This document shows, in pieces, positions 11,010 to 22,955 of a stretch of DNA of 64,000 nucleotides. The stretch's first letter is position 1, and every line of letters starts with the position of its first letter. The stretch is from Malus domestica. Lineage: Eukaryota > Streptophyta > Magnoliopsida > Rosales > Rosaceae. The stretch covers positions 26,589,501-26,653,500 of the forward strand of contig NC_091661.1 of assembly GCF_042453785.1 (NCBI RefSeq), given 5' to 3'. The notes under the pieces were generated by a model. The model was not told where the DNA came from. It saw only the letters and a list, made by a program, of their open reading frames with translations, and searched no databases. The translations under genes and the position numbers were made by a program.

Positions 11010-11651
11010 TCATGGTTTTACAATGGACAGACACGCAATTTTTATTTTCCTCACTGAATAGCAGCCTCGGATCCCATGAAAATTAGTAGAAATCGTACCT
11101 TTGCGTTTACCACCAGAGCATAAAGCTGAAGTAGGTGATCCAGAATTTCGATGATGATTATCATAATAATAATCTTCCTCATAATTATTCTCTAATGGCA
11201 TCCTCGAAACCGAAAAACATCGATTTTTTCTACCCTTTTTGGTTCTCAAACCTGATGAAGAATTCGATGATGATGATGATAATGAATATGAGTATGATGC
11301 CGACGACGACGATGATGCCGATGACAACGATGGATACGGTGATGGTGATAACATGTTATGTGCCTTGACCATTTTCATAAGCCTTGGGAAAATGGTGCCT
11401 AAAAACTTTGCTTTGGAGCTAGGGTTTTGCTGGATATGTTTTTTGCTGGGTAAGGTAGTGGAATAGGAAGGTGGGGGTGTGAGAGGAGGAAGAGACGACT
11501 CCGAAAACTTGTGCTTCGGTGTACCCGGCTGTGACTCCCACATGAATGGGATAGCACCAGCTTCTCCGTAGTAAACCCTGCAAGAAGTGTTGGCCACGGA
11601 TGATTCCTTGGTGACAGTCTTGGAGGAAAAGTGCTTGTTTTCAGTCACCAT
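11010..11651 (-). CDS. DUF688-like plant protein of unknown function
   Basis: A single open frame of 213 codons starts at 11651. The hallmark is GAIPFMWESQPGTPKHKF near residues 32-49, the motif that defines plant DUF688-type proteins. It is followed by a Pro-rich stretch (LPPLTPPPSYS), a basic segment and a long Ser-rich run (residues about 105-135). The end is basic and hydrophobic (CYSVRKIKIACLSIV), resembling the short C-terminal helix of related proteins. No signal peptide or membrane span. Biochemical function is unknown. A possible splice donor (AAAG|GTACGA, near 11101) inside the C-terminus means the annotated end could be an unspliced read-through, so the last 30 residues are less certain. 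Confidence 0.7.
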   Translation of the reverse strand: MVTENKHFSSKTVTKESSVANTSCRVYYGEAGAIPFMWESQPGTPKHKFSESSLPPLTPPPSYSTTLPSKKHIQQNPSSKAKFLGTIFPRLMKMVKAHNMLSPSPYPSLSSASSSSSASYSYSLSSSSSNSSSGLRTKKGRKNRCFSVSRMPLENNYEEDYYYDNHHRNSGSPTSALCSGGKRKGTISTNFHGIRGCYSVRKIKIACLSIVKP

Positions 11652-13938
11652 ATTGAATCTGGTTTTGGGTTCTGACGGTCTCTGGCTTAGCTACTTGGCT
11701 AGCGATAGAGCAGATCTGAATTTCAAGATCCGAAGAAGAAGCAGCGAGGTAGCTGATGATATTGAATTGAATAGAATATCTTGTAGAGTACTGGTTGCAG
11801 TTGAATGTGGGTCGTCTAGTATTAATTTAAGGTTCCACACATTGTAGGGCTTATAAAATGTTAATATATACATAAAACCATACCCCACATTTGATACTGA
11901 TTTGCGGAATTTGTCTCTTATATAGGACATAAATCTCATGAGCTTAAAATTAGGGAGATTATATCTCTCAAAAGAATTTGTGAGATTATAGATATTTTTC
12001 TATTTTCTAAAACTATTTTAAAAAGAGTAGGCTATTCGCACTCCAATAAAGTTATATATACTTATAAATAAAATTTTGATACTTAAGCTTTTCAAGTTTC
12101 ATTTGATCAAAGTGTATTTGTATTCAAAACTTATGTTCATAAACGCTTAACTCAAAAATAAAAAACGTATTAAAAGCCTAAATACTTCTTGGATATGTTT
12201 ATTAAAGACGCATCGCTAAAAGTGTTTCTATGATCTAAAAATGCAACAAGCCTTTTCAAAAACAGTCACAAGCAAACCATTAGAATGGAGAGGTGATATT
12301 ACGTTCATAATTAGCAGAAGGAGTTGAGTCATTTATTTATACGTGGCATTTTTTTATATAAATGATATGTACACTAATGTGATGGAGGAATAAATTATTA
12401 GTTGCGAACTCATCATTTACGAAATTTAAACATAAAACCGTCCACAAAAAAAAATATCACCAAATTATAGTATTAAGTCAATATTTACGTGGCATCTTCA
12501 ATTAAATAAATTGAAAAAAAAATATATTATTGACGCATTGCAACTACCACAATCATAAATACTTTTTGGCAAGAATAATATTTGATGTGATGACTGAGAT
12601 TTAGGAGGACCATAAATAATAGCCATAAGAAAAACAGTTGAGAAAGTGTGGGATCTGGTAGCGATGAGCACTGTATCATAAATGAGAGTTTGTCGCATAT
12701 CATTTACGACTCGGCCTGAGTGGTTCTTCTTTTGATGGTAGCTACAACTCTGAGGAAGCCTGATTGTGTTGGTTCAAAAACATGTTTATCGTTACAATTT
12801 TTAGGGTTTATCTTTCTTTGGGACCACTTGCCTTATGCACAATTTGATCAATTTCTCTTTGGGATGTCACACAGATAATGTGATTTATAATGATGCTAAT
12901 AATTCAGGTCAGTAGACATTCTAATCCATATCAAACTACATTTGCTGGCTCTTGATGAGAAATACGTGCATGAAATGAGTTTATGTGATTTCTTTTTCAT
13001 CTTGTGATTGGAGAAATAGAAATAGAATTTCATGAGCTTGTATTATTTAAACTATCCTAATAGCATGTTTACTTACTGAGAATAAGAATTGAAATTATTT
13101 TTTCTGTTGTTACTAAAATATTGGTATGAGACTTGTTTCACTTGTTAATTTTCTCATGTGTTTACTATACTAACATATATAAAATCAGAAACATATGAGT
13201 TTTTTTTTTATTGAAATTTGTAATCAAATTAATACCCTAAAATATCAGGAATCATATCAACTAATTGATCTGATCATTCTGGTTCTTTACTTCACCTAAT
13301 TCTAAATTCTCTGTTTAATTCCTTCTTCCGTTTCTGTTAACTAAACGTGCACTCTCTTTATATTCTTTGTGCATGTTTTGATCCTTACTCTTTACGTTAA
13401 CAAGTATTTCCTTTCTTGGGAACAACATTCATCAAATTTGTACAGTCAAATTGTACATGAAATGAACTTAGCTAGCAGACCTCCTAATGCGTGTAGTTAC
13501 TGCTGATGTGCCCTAATTAAAATGTTCAACAACCCTACCAGATTTTGTGCCCAAAAATTATGAGTTCATGACCCACGGCTTTAAAACCAGTCTGAAGACT
13601 CTGAACCCTTTTGCCACAAAAAAAAACAAGGGAATAAGATGCTTTGGTTTCTCTTAATTCTTTCCTGCTGACCTGGTCACTACATGCATGATGAAATCAT
13701 TGGCAGTTTAGTTATTATACGTTCGTGGGGCAGTTACAAAGTTATTAATTTTCTCTACGTTTAGGTACGTAATAGAATTGACGTTTGCTTGTGGTCAGGT
13801 GTGAACTCACTCATGTCGATCGACCAAGAATATATATATATATATTCAAGCAAGAAAGCAACCATGCATGTTGCAATGCGGAACCAACGGGACTTATATC
13901 ATGAATCACATGTTATTTTTTTATTTTACTATTTTTGG
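11652..13938. other. AT-rich intergenic DNA, promoter of the DUF688-like gene
   Basis: The first few hundred bases should hold the 5' leader and promoter of the minus-strand DUF688-like gene. Further right there is no recognisable gene or complete transposon, only AT-rich sequence with short tracts such as (TA)n at about 13831-13845. Confidence 0.4.
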
Positions 13939-13941
13939 AAA

Positions 13942-16900
13942 CACTACAACAAAAATGGCCTTTGGGCATAAAATTATGGACACCATTGAGGGATTTGTGT
14001 GTCTTTCAACACAAAAAGATTAAAACAGTGCCAATTCAATAAAGGACACTACATATTGTGCCCAATATAAAAAAAAAATGAACATAAACACATTTTCTGA
14101 CAACTTTGTTTAAAAAAATGAACTCAAATATATTATTGTGCCTATATTTTACATCTAAGGGCACGGTTATTTGTTTTTTATTATTTGTCATAAACTTATG
14201 GCCCACACCCCATTTTCCCTCTCTCCCTTTAACCCACCCACACCGCACCCCTCCTTCCCGTTCTCTCATCTCTCTCTGCCTCCTTTAGACTCTCTCTCCA
14301 ACCCCCTTTCTCTCACTACCTTCCCCAGATCAAATCATGGAGGCTCTTGAGTTCCATTGTCGCCAGAAAACCTTGGTAGGAACCCTCCGCACACGATCTC
14401 CACAAGAAAGGATCTCGGAGCGGCGGGGAGTTGGCATCGGCGGAAAGTTCAGAATCAGAATCGGAGGAGGTAATCGCAGTTTTGGTAACTGAAGGGTCAT
14501 CGAAGGGCAGTTTCTAGGGTTGGAGTGGGAGGCATTCAAACTCATCTTCATCCCAATACACAAAGCTGGTGAAGGAAGGTTTGGGAAGATGGATGCATGG
14601 TGAGTCCGAATCAGGAATCGGGTTGGGAATCGGGTCTGGTAGGGAGAGATCAGAAGGTGAGTCGGGTTAGGAGGCGGTGGTGAGGAAAAGGCGGGTGCGA
14701 GTCAAAAGAGGGAGTGAGGAGTAGTCGTCGTTGTCCTCATTTATTTCGTCACCGTAGCGTTTGAATTGGGAGTTGGCGACTTGGAGGGAGGAGGGAGAGA
14801 AGAGAAAGAGGATGATTAGTGTTTTCATCTTTATCTCCTTTCATTTTTAAAGTACGATTGTATACTTGTAAACGTGTGTTGGTTGTTCAGGTGCCATGGA
14901 TATACAATATTATTTCTTTTCGTAATCGCGTGTTTTTAAGAGAAGCTGTTTTCTCTTACGATTTGATGTTATTTTGAATTGTTTTGATTAGTTCTGAAAG
15001 CTTTTAAATATCTGTGGAGTTGTAGATCAGATGTCCATTCATTGTGGAGTTCTGCGATCAAGGTCCTTCATGGTGTATACAACTAGACAATCTGTAATCA
15101 AGTTTAATTTTCCATGGGTGCAAAATTTCTTTGTAAAAGCAAACTTTAGTGTAATTTAATTGGCCAATTTAATCTCTCTTTCTATTCTTTTTCAGCTTCG
15201 AAAAGTAAATGATGAACAGAAGACTGGAATTCGGAAAACTGAACATGATCTTCAAGTTGCAAAGGTTTGTTGTCCGTTTATTTGCTACCTGAAACTATCA
15301 ATTGCTATATGGTATTAATTTTTTTGATATCTCAGGAAGAAATGGTGAAGGAGAAGTTTGGGATTTCTTCGATATTTGAAGATTTGACTGAGGTAAGGAA
15401 ATGGTAATGCTATAATTTTCTAATGCCTGCTGTTGTTGGCAACGTTGTTGTTATCACTTTAGGTTTAATTCTTGTGTCTTTGCCTCTTTTAGTGAGACTA
15501 GTCAATTAGTAAATTTATCAATTGCCTAAAGGTGGACTCTGTTATGGCCCCGTCTCTTATTAATCATATGCAAACTTTTAAGCTTGAATAACAGTGAAGC
15601 GTATCATGTTCTTGTTACCATTTACAAGTACTTTAAAATTAAGTTCACCATACTGTCAATAGTTAAATCCTGATATGACCCATGATCAGGTCCATGGAGG
15701 ATGGCTTCCACATACATTTGGAGTTCATGTAGACTATTTTCAGGTAAATCCACGCAGATTAGTTGGATAACAATGTCAGTCTAATTTCATGACAAAGTAT
15801 TTATGTGCAGACGTACATTGTGACTTACTGGAATGAGCTTGGAAGACCAGCCTTCAATCTGGGAATTGAAAAGGTGTGTATGTGATATTCCAAACTTTAT
15901 TCGTTAAACTTCTCCAATAAAGATGTTCACTTGCCAGGTGAATAAACTGGAATAGCCAAGTATTCATTTATTTGTTTGTCCTCAGGCCTTAAAAATGAAA
16001 GCTCATGGTGAGGATTGGGCTGGGATCATCGTTGAAAGAATCAGAACTGTATGTTATCCCAAACTCTTCTTCATATAATACAAAATACAAAGTGAGACAC
16101 GAGTTGTGTTTTATGGGATTAGGTGGCAAAATTTAAGTTTCAAAACTCGAGTTCTGAAGATGAGCATAAAGCAGCAAGAGCCTATCTTACTAATAAATTC
16201 TGAAGTCATTAGACTCAGCTTTGGTGTTTAACATCTTCCTTTTTCTGAACAATTAGTGTACAGTCAACTTTTCCATTTGAGATATTGAACCAAGTTGGCA
16301 ACCTTTCTAATTCTTCCTCTTTTAATTTGAAGAACTGGATCCTAAGGTTGAAGAAACAGTATTTGGAATTTAAAGCCTATCTTGAACCAAACATTTGATT
16401 AGTCACTACAAAAACTACTGATGTATATCGTTCATCAAAGAGTTCTATATGACCACTTGTTTTCAAGGCACAAAATATGGTAGATCCTTACATTCAGGTG
16501 AGCCCCTCAAGAGAAATTTTTTAAATATATGGATTTGGTGGATGGAATTCTTTCTTATGGCATTTCTGTGTTATGGCAGGAAGCTAAGAAATATACCGAG
16601 CCATACATTGATCGGGTTGCAATGGTGACAAAAACACATTTAGATAAATTACAAGAAAGAAAATGCCAATGCAGTTCTCCTTGTTGCAAGCCAGGTGAGA
16701 CATATGTACATCTATCCTCTCAAAACCTTGCACATTTCTTTTTCTTTCTGAAGTTTACTCTCTCTGACCACTATGAAATTTGTTTGCCCTCCAACTCATG
16801 AACTTCCCATCCTTGGTGAAAATGTGACTTGGTCTGCGATCTCTTGTAAGCCAAAATGACATTATTTAGGATAATTATCAACTTTTATTGTTGTAAGTAT

Positions 16901-17675
16901 CAACTTTTGTCTTGCTTATCCACTTACTTATGTCCATAATTTCAAGGTACGGTGATGTTCTTATAGTGGAAAAACTTATATTTCAATTGCATATTGTTGG
17001 AGGCTCTATTCTTATGTATTAAAATTATGTTGTTTTACATTACTATAATCATTCAATAATTGAGTTTACTAATGTTGTTGTGTAGGAGGATAGGGAAAAA
17101 CTATTTGAAGGAATACTTAAACAGAAATGGAAGATCTTCTCTTGATGATCATCTTCATTAATTCGTTTATGGAGCAGCATAGATTCGATGAGGTGCAAGA
17201 CTTGCTGGGGAAGATGCATCTGTCCAAAAATGTCTGCTTTCAAGTTCTTTTTGCATTAGAGATTAAATATGTAACATTACAATATATGTTTGTGAGATTG
17301 AGAATGTATTGTAGGCTTTTTACATTTTATGACAAAAAAAAACCTCAATTTCAGTTTCATTTTTTCAAGTTATGATTTTTTTTTAATATTTAATTCATGC
17401 AGGCACAATTACATTTTAAGTGCCAACATGGCTGGAAATGGTAGTCTGACAACTTTGTCAGAATGTAGGCACAAAACACCCTTTATTTATGCTAACATCA
17501 TGAGCATAGAACTCAATATTGTGCCCTCTGAGCAATGGTGACGCCCATAGAGGGCACAGACACAAAGATAGTAGCTGCACTGTTGCTATTGGTCTATGAG
17601 CACAATTGTTGGTGCTTTTTGGCCTCAAAGGGCACAAATAATTTATTGTGTGCAGTGCTCATTTTTGTTGTAGTG
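13942..17675. mobile_element. Non-autonomous CACTA (En/Spm) transposon carrying host gene sequence
   Basis: The left end is CACTACAACAAAAATGGCC (13942 on) and the right end is its inverted copy, CATTTTTGTTGTAGTG-like, ending at 17675. The flanking triplets are AAA on both sides, matching the 3-bp target duplication of CACTA elements. Subterminal regions contain many copies of a short motif (GTGCCC/GGGCAC: near 14060, 14140, 14160, 17467, 17520, 17556, 17630), as expected for transposase-binding repeats. No transposase-like reading frame is seen in the 3.7 kb. Instead an intron-containing piece of a host gene occupies 15196-16694. This is therefore a Pack-CACTA-like element. Confidence 0.9.
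15196..16694 (+). pseudogene. Captured fragment of a plant coiled-coil (myosin-heavy-chain-like) gene
   Basis: A chain of short blocks with good GT/AG borders: 15196-15264 (LRKVNDEQKTGIRKTEHDLQ), 15336-15392 (EEMVKEKFGISSIFEDLTE), 15690-15743 (VHGGWLPHTFGVHVDYFQ), 15811-15873 (TYIVTYWNELGRPAFNLGIE), 15986-16048 (ALKMKAHGEDWAGIIVERIR), from 16123 (VAKFKFQNSSSEDEH, then a stop), and about 16581-16694 (EAKKYTEPYIDRVAMVTKTH). The first five are multiples of three in length and stay in phase. The W..H....Q....WNE.G+PA pattern with EPY/HVDxV repeats recalls Arabidopsis At2g24420/At4g31340, from memory. Retained introns show capture at DNA level. A stop and missing exons make a functional protein unlikely. 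Confidence 0.7.
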
Positions 17676-17764
17676 AAAGTTGTACAAAACTTTCGCTGTA
17701 TTTTATTATTAGGATTTTTCAGTATATTTTGGAGTATCTTGTACTTTCATATTTTGATTGTTAG

Positions 17765-17948
17765 TGTAAAACGTGAGTCAATGTTTAGAAAGGAAAAAAA
17801 GGAATGTAAATAGGGTAAATACTAGAAATCCTTTGTTAAGTAGGATATTGTTTATACCCTTTATTATTTGTTTCCTTATAGAACAAGGATTGTGTATGTA
17901 TATATTTCAAAAGAAGTAATACAAGTAATTATCCCGTAAAATTCTATT
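17765..17948 (+). repeat. 5' LTR of the Copia element
   Basis: Begins TGTAAAACGTGAGTC, contains a TATATATT-type motif and ends TAAAATTCTATT, immediately followed by the TGG of the primer-binding site. Confidence 0.93.
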
Positions 17949-18303
17949 TGGCACCAAAGCCTAGTTGCCGTAACCCTAGAAACTGTAAACCATATTTGTT
18001 CTTCCACTGTTGTGCTTGTCTGACGTGGTCGTCGGGCTGTGACTGGTGCACGTATTGCAACATCTTTTTTGCTGCCGTGTTTTTTTGAAACTGTTGGAAG
18101 TATTGCAGCATCTTTTGCTGCCGTGCCTTTTGTTTTGAAATTGCGGCAACATTCTGTCTTGTTGCAGTTGCCGTGCCTTTTGTTTTGAAATTACAGCAAC
18201 ATTCTGTCTTGTTGCAGTTGCCGTAAGTTGGGTTTATCAAAATTGTAAGTTTCTTTACTGTTTATAAGTTGAGATGGCGAATTAAGGAGACGACTTTACT
18301 TTA

Positions 18304-19190
18304 ATGTTGGAAGGTGGTTCTCGCAAACCAACCAACAATACGGTATTGAGTCCTGTAGTAATTCAGAACGATGCATTTGCTGTACCAAATACTATGAAGT
18401 TGAATGGATCAAATTACCCTCTTTGGTCCAAGGTATTGGAGATGCATATTGTTGGACGTGGTAGAAAAGGCTTCGTGACAGGGAGTATTAAGGAACCTGC
18501 TGAGGATAGTGCTGAGTATGAGACGTGGGAGATAGGGAATGCAATAATAAAAGGGTGGTTGATCAATTCCATGGAACCGGCTATCAAGGGATTTTTATTC
18601 ACCCGCGTACTGCTAAAGAAGTTTGGGAGGAGGTGGCTCGGACCTATTATGATGGTTCGGATATCTCTCAAATTTATGAATTAAAGGTTAAGTCGTTCAG
18701 GCTTCGTCAAGAGGGCCGCCCGGTTGGTGTGTATTACGCTGACCTTAAGTCCGTCTGGCAGGAGCTAGATCAACGGAGACCAATTAAGATGGAATGTGTT
18801 GCCGATCTCAAGACACTTCGAGAAGAAATTCAAATTGATCGTGTGTATGCCTTATTGGCGGGTTTGGATGACATCTTTGATAAAGTACGTAGTGATATTC
18901 TACGTACTCAACCGTTACCATCTGTTGAGGAAGTGTTTTCTGTTGTTAGGCATGAAGCACAACGACATGCCACCATGATGGGTGGAAGTAACAACTAAGG
19001 GGGGCTGCCGTCCATGGCCATGGTCTCTCGGCCACCTACAACTTCCCGTCCTAACAATTCTTCTAATCAATCTTTCAATTCTCGTCCCTTTACCCGAGAA
19101 AACAAAGATGATTTGAAGTGTACTTTATGTGGTCAAACTCGCCATACTGAAGATACATGTTTCACCAAGCATGGTGTACCTGATTAGTTT
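18304..19190 (+). pseudogene. Copia gag (broken)
   Basis: Starts MLEGGSRK, followed by the Copia gag signature LNGSNYPLWSKVLEMHI. A frameshift in the T-rich stretch near 18590 moves the frame to AKEVWEEVARTYYDGSD and LLAGLDDIFDKVRSDIL. A CCHC zinc knuckle, CTLCGQTRHTEDTC, lies at about 19120-19160 in a third segment that ends in a stop near 19185. Gag would form the particle and bind RNA, but this copy cannot be translated intact. Confidence 0.88.
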
Positions 19191-19399
19191 CCAGAATTTA
19201 AGAAAAAACTACATGCCAAGGAACTTGGAGCCGCCGGGTCCAATGGAGGCCTTGCCTCCCTTGCTGCAGTTACACCAACAGCCCAAGAGGCCAGGGATAG
19301 CTCAGGTGATCCTAATCAAATTTTGTTGACTCGTACTACTCTTGGTGATTCGTCCTCCAATACAGGTACTATGGGGCATGTTCTCTTAGCCTCTGAAAG

Positions 19400-22300
19400 T
19401 GAGTAACATACAGGTTGGATTCTTGATTCTGGTGCAACCGATCATATGACATATGATAAAAATATGTTTCAATATATGACAATGTCTCACAGGAAAAGCA
19501 TAGCAACTGCCAATGGGACTCTTGTACCCGTGTGTGGCACGGGCACTGTGCAACTCTCCCCATCTCTCCCGTTACATCGTTGCTTATTTGTTCCGTCTTT
19601 GTCCCATCATTTATTATCAATACCATAAGTTACTGAACAATTGGACTGTGTTGTTCTAATGTATCCGTCCTTTTGTCTACTTCAGGATATTCAGACCAAT
19701 GAGATAATTGGGCGTGACACTAAGAGAGAGGGATTGTACTATGTGGATGACGTCGTTCTTGGCATGGCTAATGCAGTTCGAGTATCACATGATAGTAATT
19801 TGCGAGAAGTATGGCTATTGCATCGTCGGTTAAGGCATGCATCTTTTGGATATTTACGGCATATGTTGCCTAGTCTATTTAGTAGAATAAATTATTCAAA
19901 CTTACATTGTGAAGTATGTATTCTTGCTAAAAGCCATCGTGCTTCGTTTCTTCCTAGTATGAATAAAAGGTCTTTGCCGTTTAAACTTGTGCATTCTGAT
20001 GTTTGGGGGCCTTATCCAGTTGTTGCTTATTCTGGCATTAAATGGTTTGTTACGTTTGTTGATGATTGTACTCGTATGACTTGGCTATATGTTTTGAAAA
20101 ATAAAAGTGATGTTGGTATGGTATTTCGTTCTTTCTCTCAGATGATTCAGACACAGTATTCGTCTGTGATTAAAGTACTTCGTTCGACAATGGTGGTGAG
20201 TACATTAATTTTGAGTTGTCGGAGTTTCTTCATGATCGAGGCATCCTCCATGAAACGACTTGTCCTCATACCCCGCAACAAAATGGGGTTGCTGAACGTA
20301 AAAACCGCCACCTCCTAAAAACAGCTCGTGCTCTTATGATTGGTGCCTCTGTTCCTAAGGTTTTGTGGCCTGAAGCTGTTACTTATGTTGTATATGTGAT
20401 TAACCGTATGCCATCTCGAGTTCTGGAATTTCAAACACCTCTTCAAGTCCTCACTTAACATGCTCTAGTGGTGTCGACTCATACTCTTGCTCCTCGAGTA
20501 TTTGGGTGTATGGCTTATGTGCATATTCAGAAAATTCATCGCACAAAGTTGGATCCGTGTGCCCTCCGGTGTGTGTTTGTGGGTTTCTCACCTCACCAAA
20601 AAGGCTATAAATGTTATCACCCTGAGACTCAACGTATGGATGTGACCTTTTTTGAATTAGAGTTTTTTTATCCTTCCGGGCATTTATCCTCAGATCACCA
20701 GGGGGAGAACGTTCTTGGTGATCTGGAGTGATTGGATCTAGGGGGAGACACCATTTCAAATAACACTAGCACCGAACCTGCTAGTGAATCGGTTTCTGCA
20801 GAAAATGTTGAAGTTCATGCCGAACATCAAGAAGTTCCTGTCGAGGAACCGAATACCCCTGCCGAGGAACCAAATACCCAGGAGACTGCCAAATTGACCT
20901 CTGAGCAGCCAAGACAGTGTTCTGCCGAGCCCAGTACACAGTGGCAACAGTCACATGCCGAGTCTGCTAATGTGCCCTCATCTCTCTCTAGCTCCAAAGT
21001 GTCGCCCAATGCATCTTCTTTGAATATAACCATGGATAATTATGTAATTAATCCAAGTGATAATGTAAATGCATATAGGTTGCCGCAAGACAAAATCGAG
21101 GTGTGCCACCTGATAGGTTTTCTCTTGAAGGGAAGGTGAAGTATCCAATAGCCAACTATGTCTCATGTAGTGTTCTTGCTCCGGAATGCCAAACCTTGGT
21201 GAACAATATGGAGTCTATAAAAATACCAACTCGAGTGGAGGAAGCTCTAAAGGATCCAAAGTGGGCAAAAGCAATGGATGAGGAAATGTTGGCGTTAAAA
21301 AAGAATAATACATGGTAGGTGACGTGTCTACCCAAGGGAAAAATGACAGTTGGATGCCGGTGGGTGTTTACAATTAAATTCAAAGCCGATGGATCGATAG
21401 ACAGGTACAAAGCAAGGTTGGTAGCTAAAGGATACACTCAAACATATGGTGTAGATTACCAAGAAACTTTCTCTCCGGTTGCCAAGATGAATACGAGGTA
21501 CGTGTTCTGATTTCTTCAGCTGCCAATCTAGACTGGCCGTTAAAACAGTTTGATGTGAAAAATGCTTTTCTCCATGGAAATTTGGAGGAAGAAGTATATA
21601 TGGATTTTCCTCCTGGGTATAGTGCTTCTGGGAATACCGGAGTATGTCGGTTGCATAAGTCACTCTATGGACTTAAGCAATCACTTCGTGCGTGGTTTGA
21701 CAGGTTTACCCAAGTTATGAAAAAGAATGGGTACTTCAGAGTTATTCTGATCACACATTGTTTGTTAAACGAAGACAAGATAAAGTGACAGCCCTAATCA
21801 TTTATGTAGATAACATGATTATCACTGGAGATGATCACGATGAGATTTTGAAGTTACAGAATAATCTGGCAGCCGAGTTCGAAATGAAAAACCTAGGAGA
21901 CTTGAAGTATTTCCTTGGAGTTGAAGTTGCTCACTCTTCAAAAGGTATTTTCTTGTCTCAATGTAAGTATGTTTTGGATTTATTAAAGGAATCTGGTATG
22001 CTGGGGTGTAAGCCGGTAGACACTCCTATTGTTGAAAAGCATCATCTGTGTTTGGATCCTAATCAGAAGTCAGTTGATAAAGGGAGATATCAAAGACTTG
22101 TAGGAAGACTAATTTATTTGGCTCATACACGTCCAGATATCGCCTATGCTGTAAGTGTAGTAAGTCAGTTTATGCATTCACCGAGCGTGGATCATATGGC
22201 TGCTGATATGCGTATCCTAGCATATTTGAAATCTGCACAAGGAAAATGAGTTCTGTATGGGAAGCACAGGCATTTGAAGATTGAGGGGTTCACAGATGCT

Positions 22301-22665
22301 GATTGGGCAGGTAATATCAGTGATATAAGATCTACTTCTAGGTATTTTACTTTCGTATGAGGGAATTTGGTTACATGGCGAAGTAAAAAACAGAAGGTGG
22401 TATCACGGTCTTCAGCTGAGGCTGAGTACAGGGGCATGGCCCACGGCATTTGTGAAATTCTTTGGCTTCGAAAACTTCTTTGGAGTCTTGGGTTTAAAAC
22501 AAATGAGACCGTGAAACTATATTGTGATAACAAGTCAGCGAGAGATATAGCTGATAATCCGGTTCAGCATGATAGGACAAAACATGTAAAGGTTGATCGA
22601 CATTTCATTAAAGAGAAACTCGAGAAGAAAATTGTGTCTATACCGTTTGTGAAATCGGATGAGTA
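19400..22665 (+). pseudogene. Copia pol (protease, integrase, RT, RNase H; broken)
   Basis: Segments in order: protease active site LDSGATDHM (about 19420-19450); GAG-pre-integrase LLHRRLRHASFG with the CEVCILAKSHR zinc block; integrase core HSDVWGPYP, FVDDCTRMTWLY and [51 protein letters not shown], and YVDNM where a working enzyme has YVDD (about 21800); RNase H SRSSAEAEYRGMA and KLYCDNKSA. Stops or frameshifts occur near 19407, 19629, 20190, 20458, 21125, 21317 and 22248. The YVDN change would by itself remove a catalytic aspartate. Confidence 0.9.
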
Positions 22666-22766
22666 ACTTGCAGATATTCTTACTCATGCGGTGTGTAGTC
22701 GAAAGTTTGATGACTCACTTATCAAGTTGGGCATGTGTGACATCTATGCACCAACTTGAAGGGGAG

Positions 22767-22950
22767 TGTAAAATGTGAGTCAATGTTTAGAAAGGAAAAA
22801 AAGAAATGTAAATAGGGTAAATACTAGGAATCCTTTATTAGGTAGGATATTGTCTATACCCTTTAATATTTGTTTCCTTATAGAACAAGGATTGTGTATG
22901 TATATATTTCAAAAGAAGTAATACAAGGAATTATCCCGTAAAATTCTATT
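22767..22950 (+). repeat. 3' LTR of the Copia element
   Basis: Same length as the 5' LTR, preceded by GAAGGGGAG and followed by the GTTAG target duplication. It differs from the 5' LTR at about eight positions, five of them transitions. Confidence 0.93.
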
Positions 22951-22955
22951 GTTAG

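Larger units (their letters stand above)
17765..22950 (+). mobile_element. Decayed Ty1/Copia LTR retrotransposon
   Basis: Two 184-bp LTRs (17765-17948 and 22767-22950) bound gag-pol sequence, with GTTAG target duplications at 17760-17764 and 22951-22955. A primer-binding site TGGCACCAAAGCC follows the 5' LTR directly and a polypurine tract GAAGGGGAG precedes the 3' LTR. I count about 8 differences between the LTRs (roughly 4%), so the insertion is not recent. Domain order gag, protease, integrase, RT, RNase H places it in Copia. Several frameshifts and stops make it inactive. The LTRs begin with TG but end ..CTATT, not CA. Confidence 0.95.

Noticed and set aside
11135-11466. Plus-strand Asp- and Met-rich frames
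   Set aside because: Antisense of the Ser-rich part of the DUF688-like gene; low-complexity artefact.
17765-22950. Active autonomous retrotransposon
   Set aside because: Multiple stops and frameshifts, YVDD changed to YVDN, and about 4% LTR divergence.
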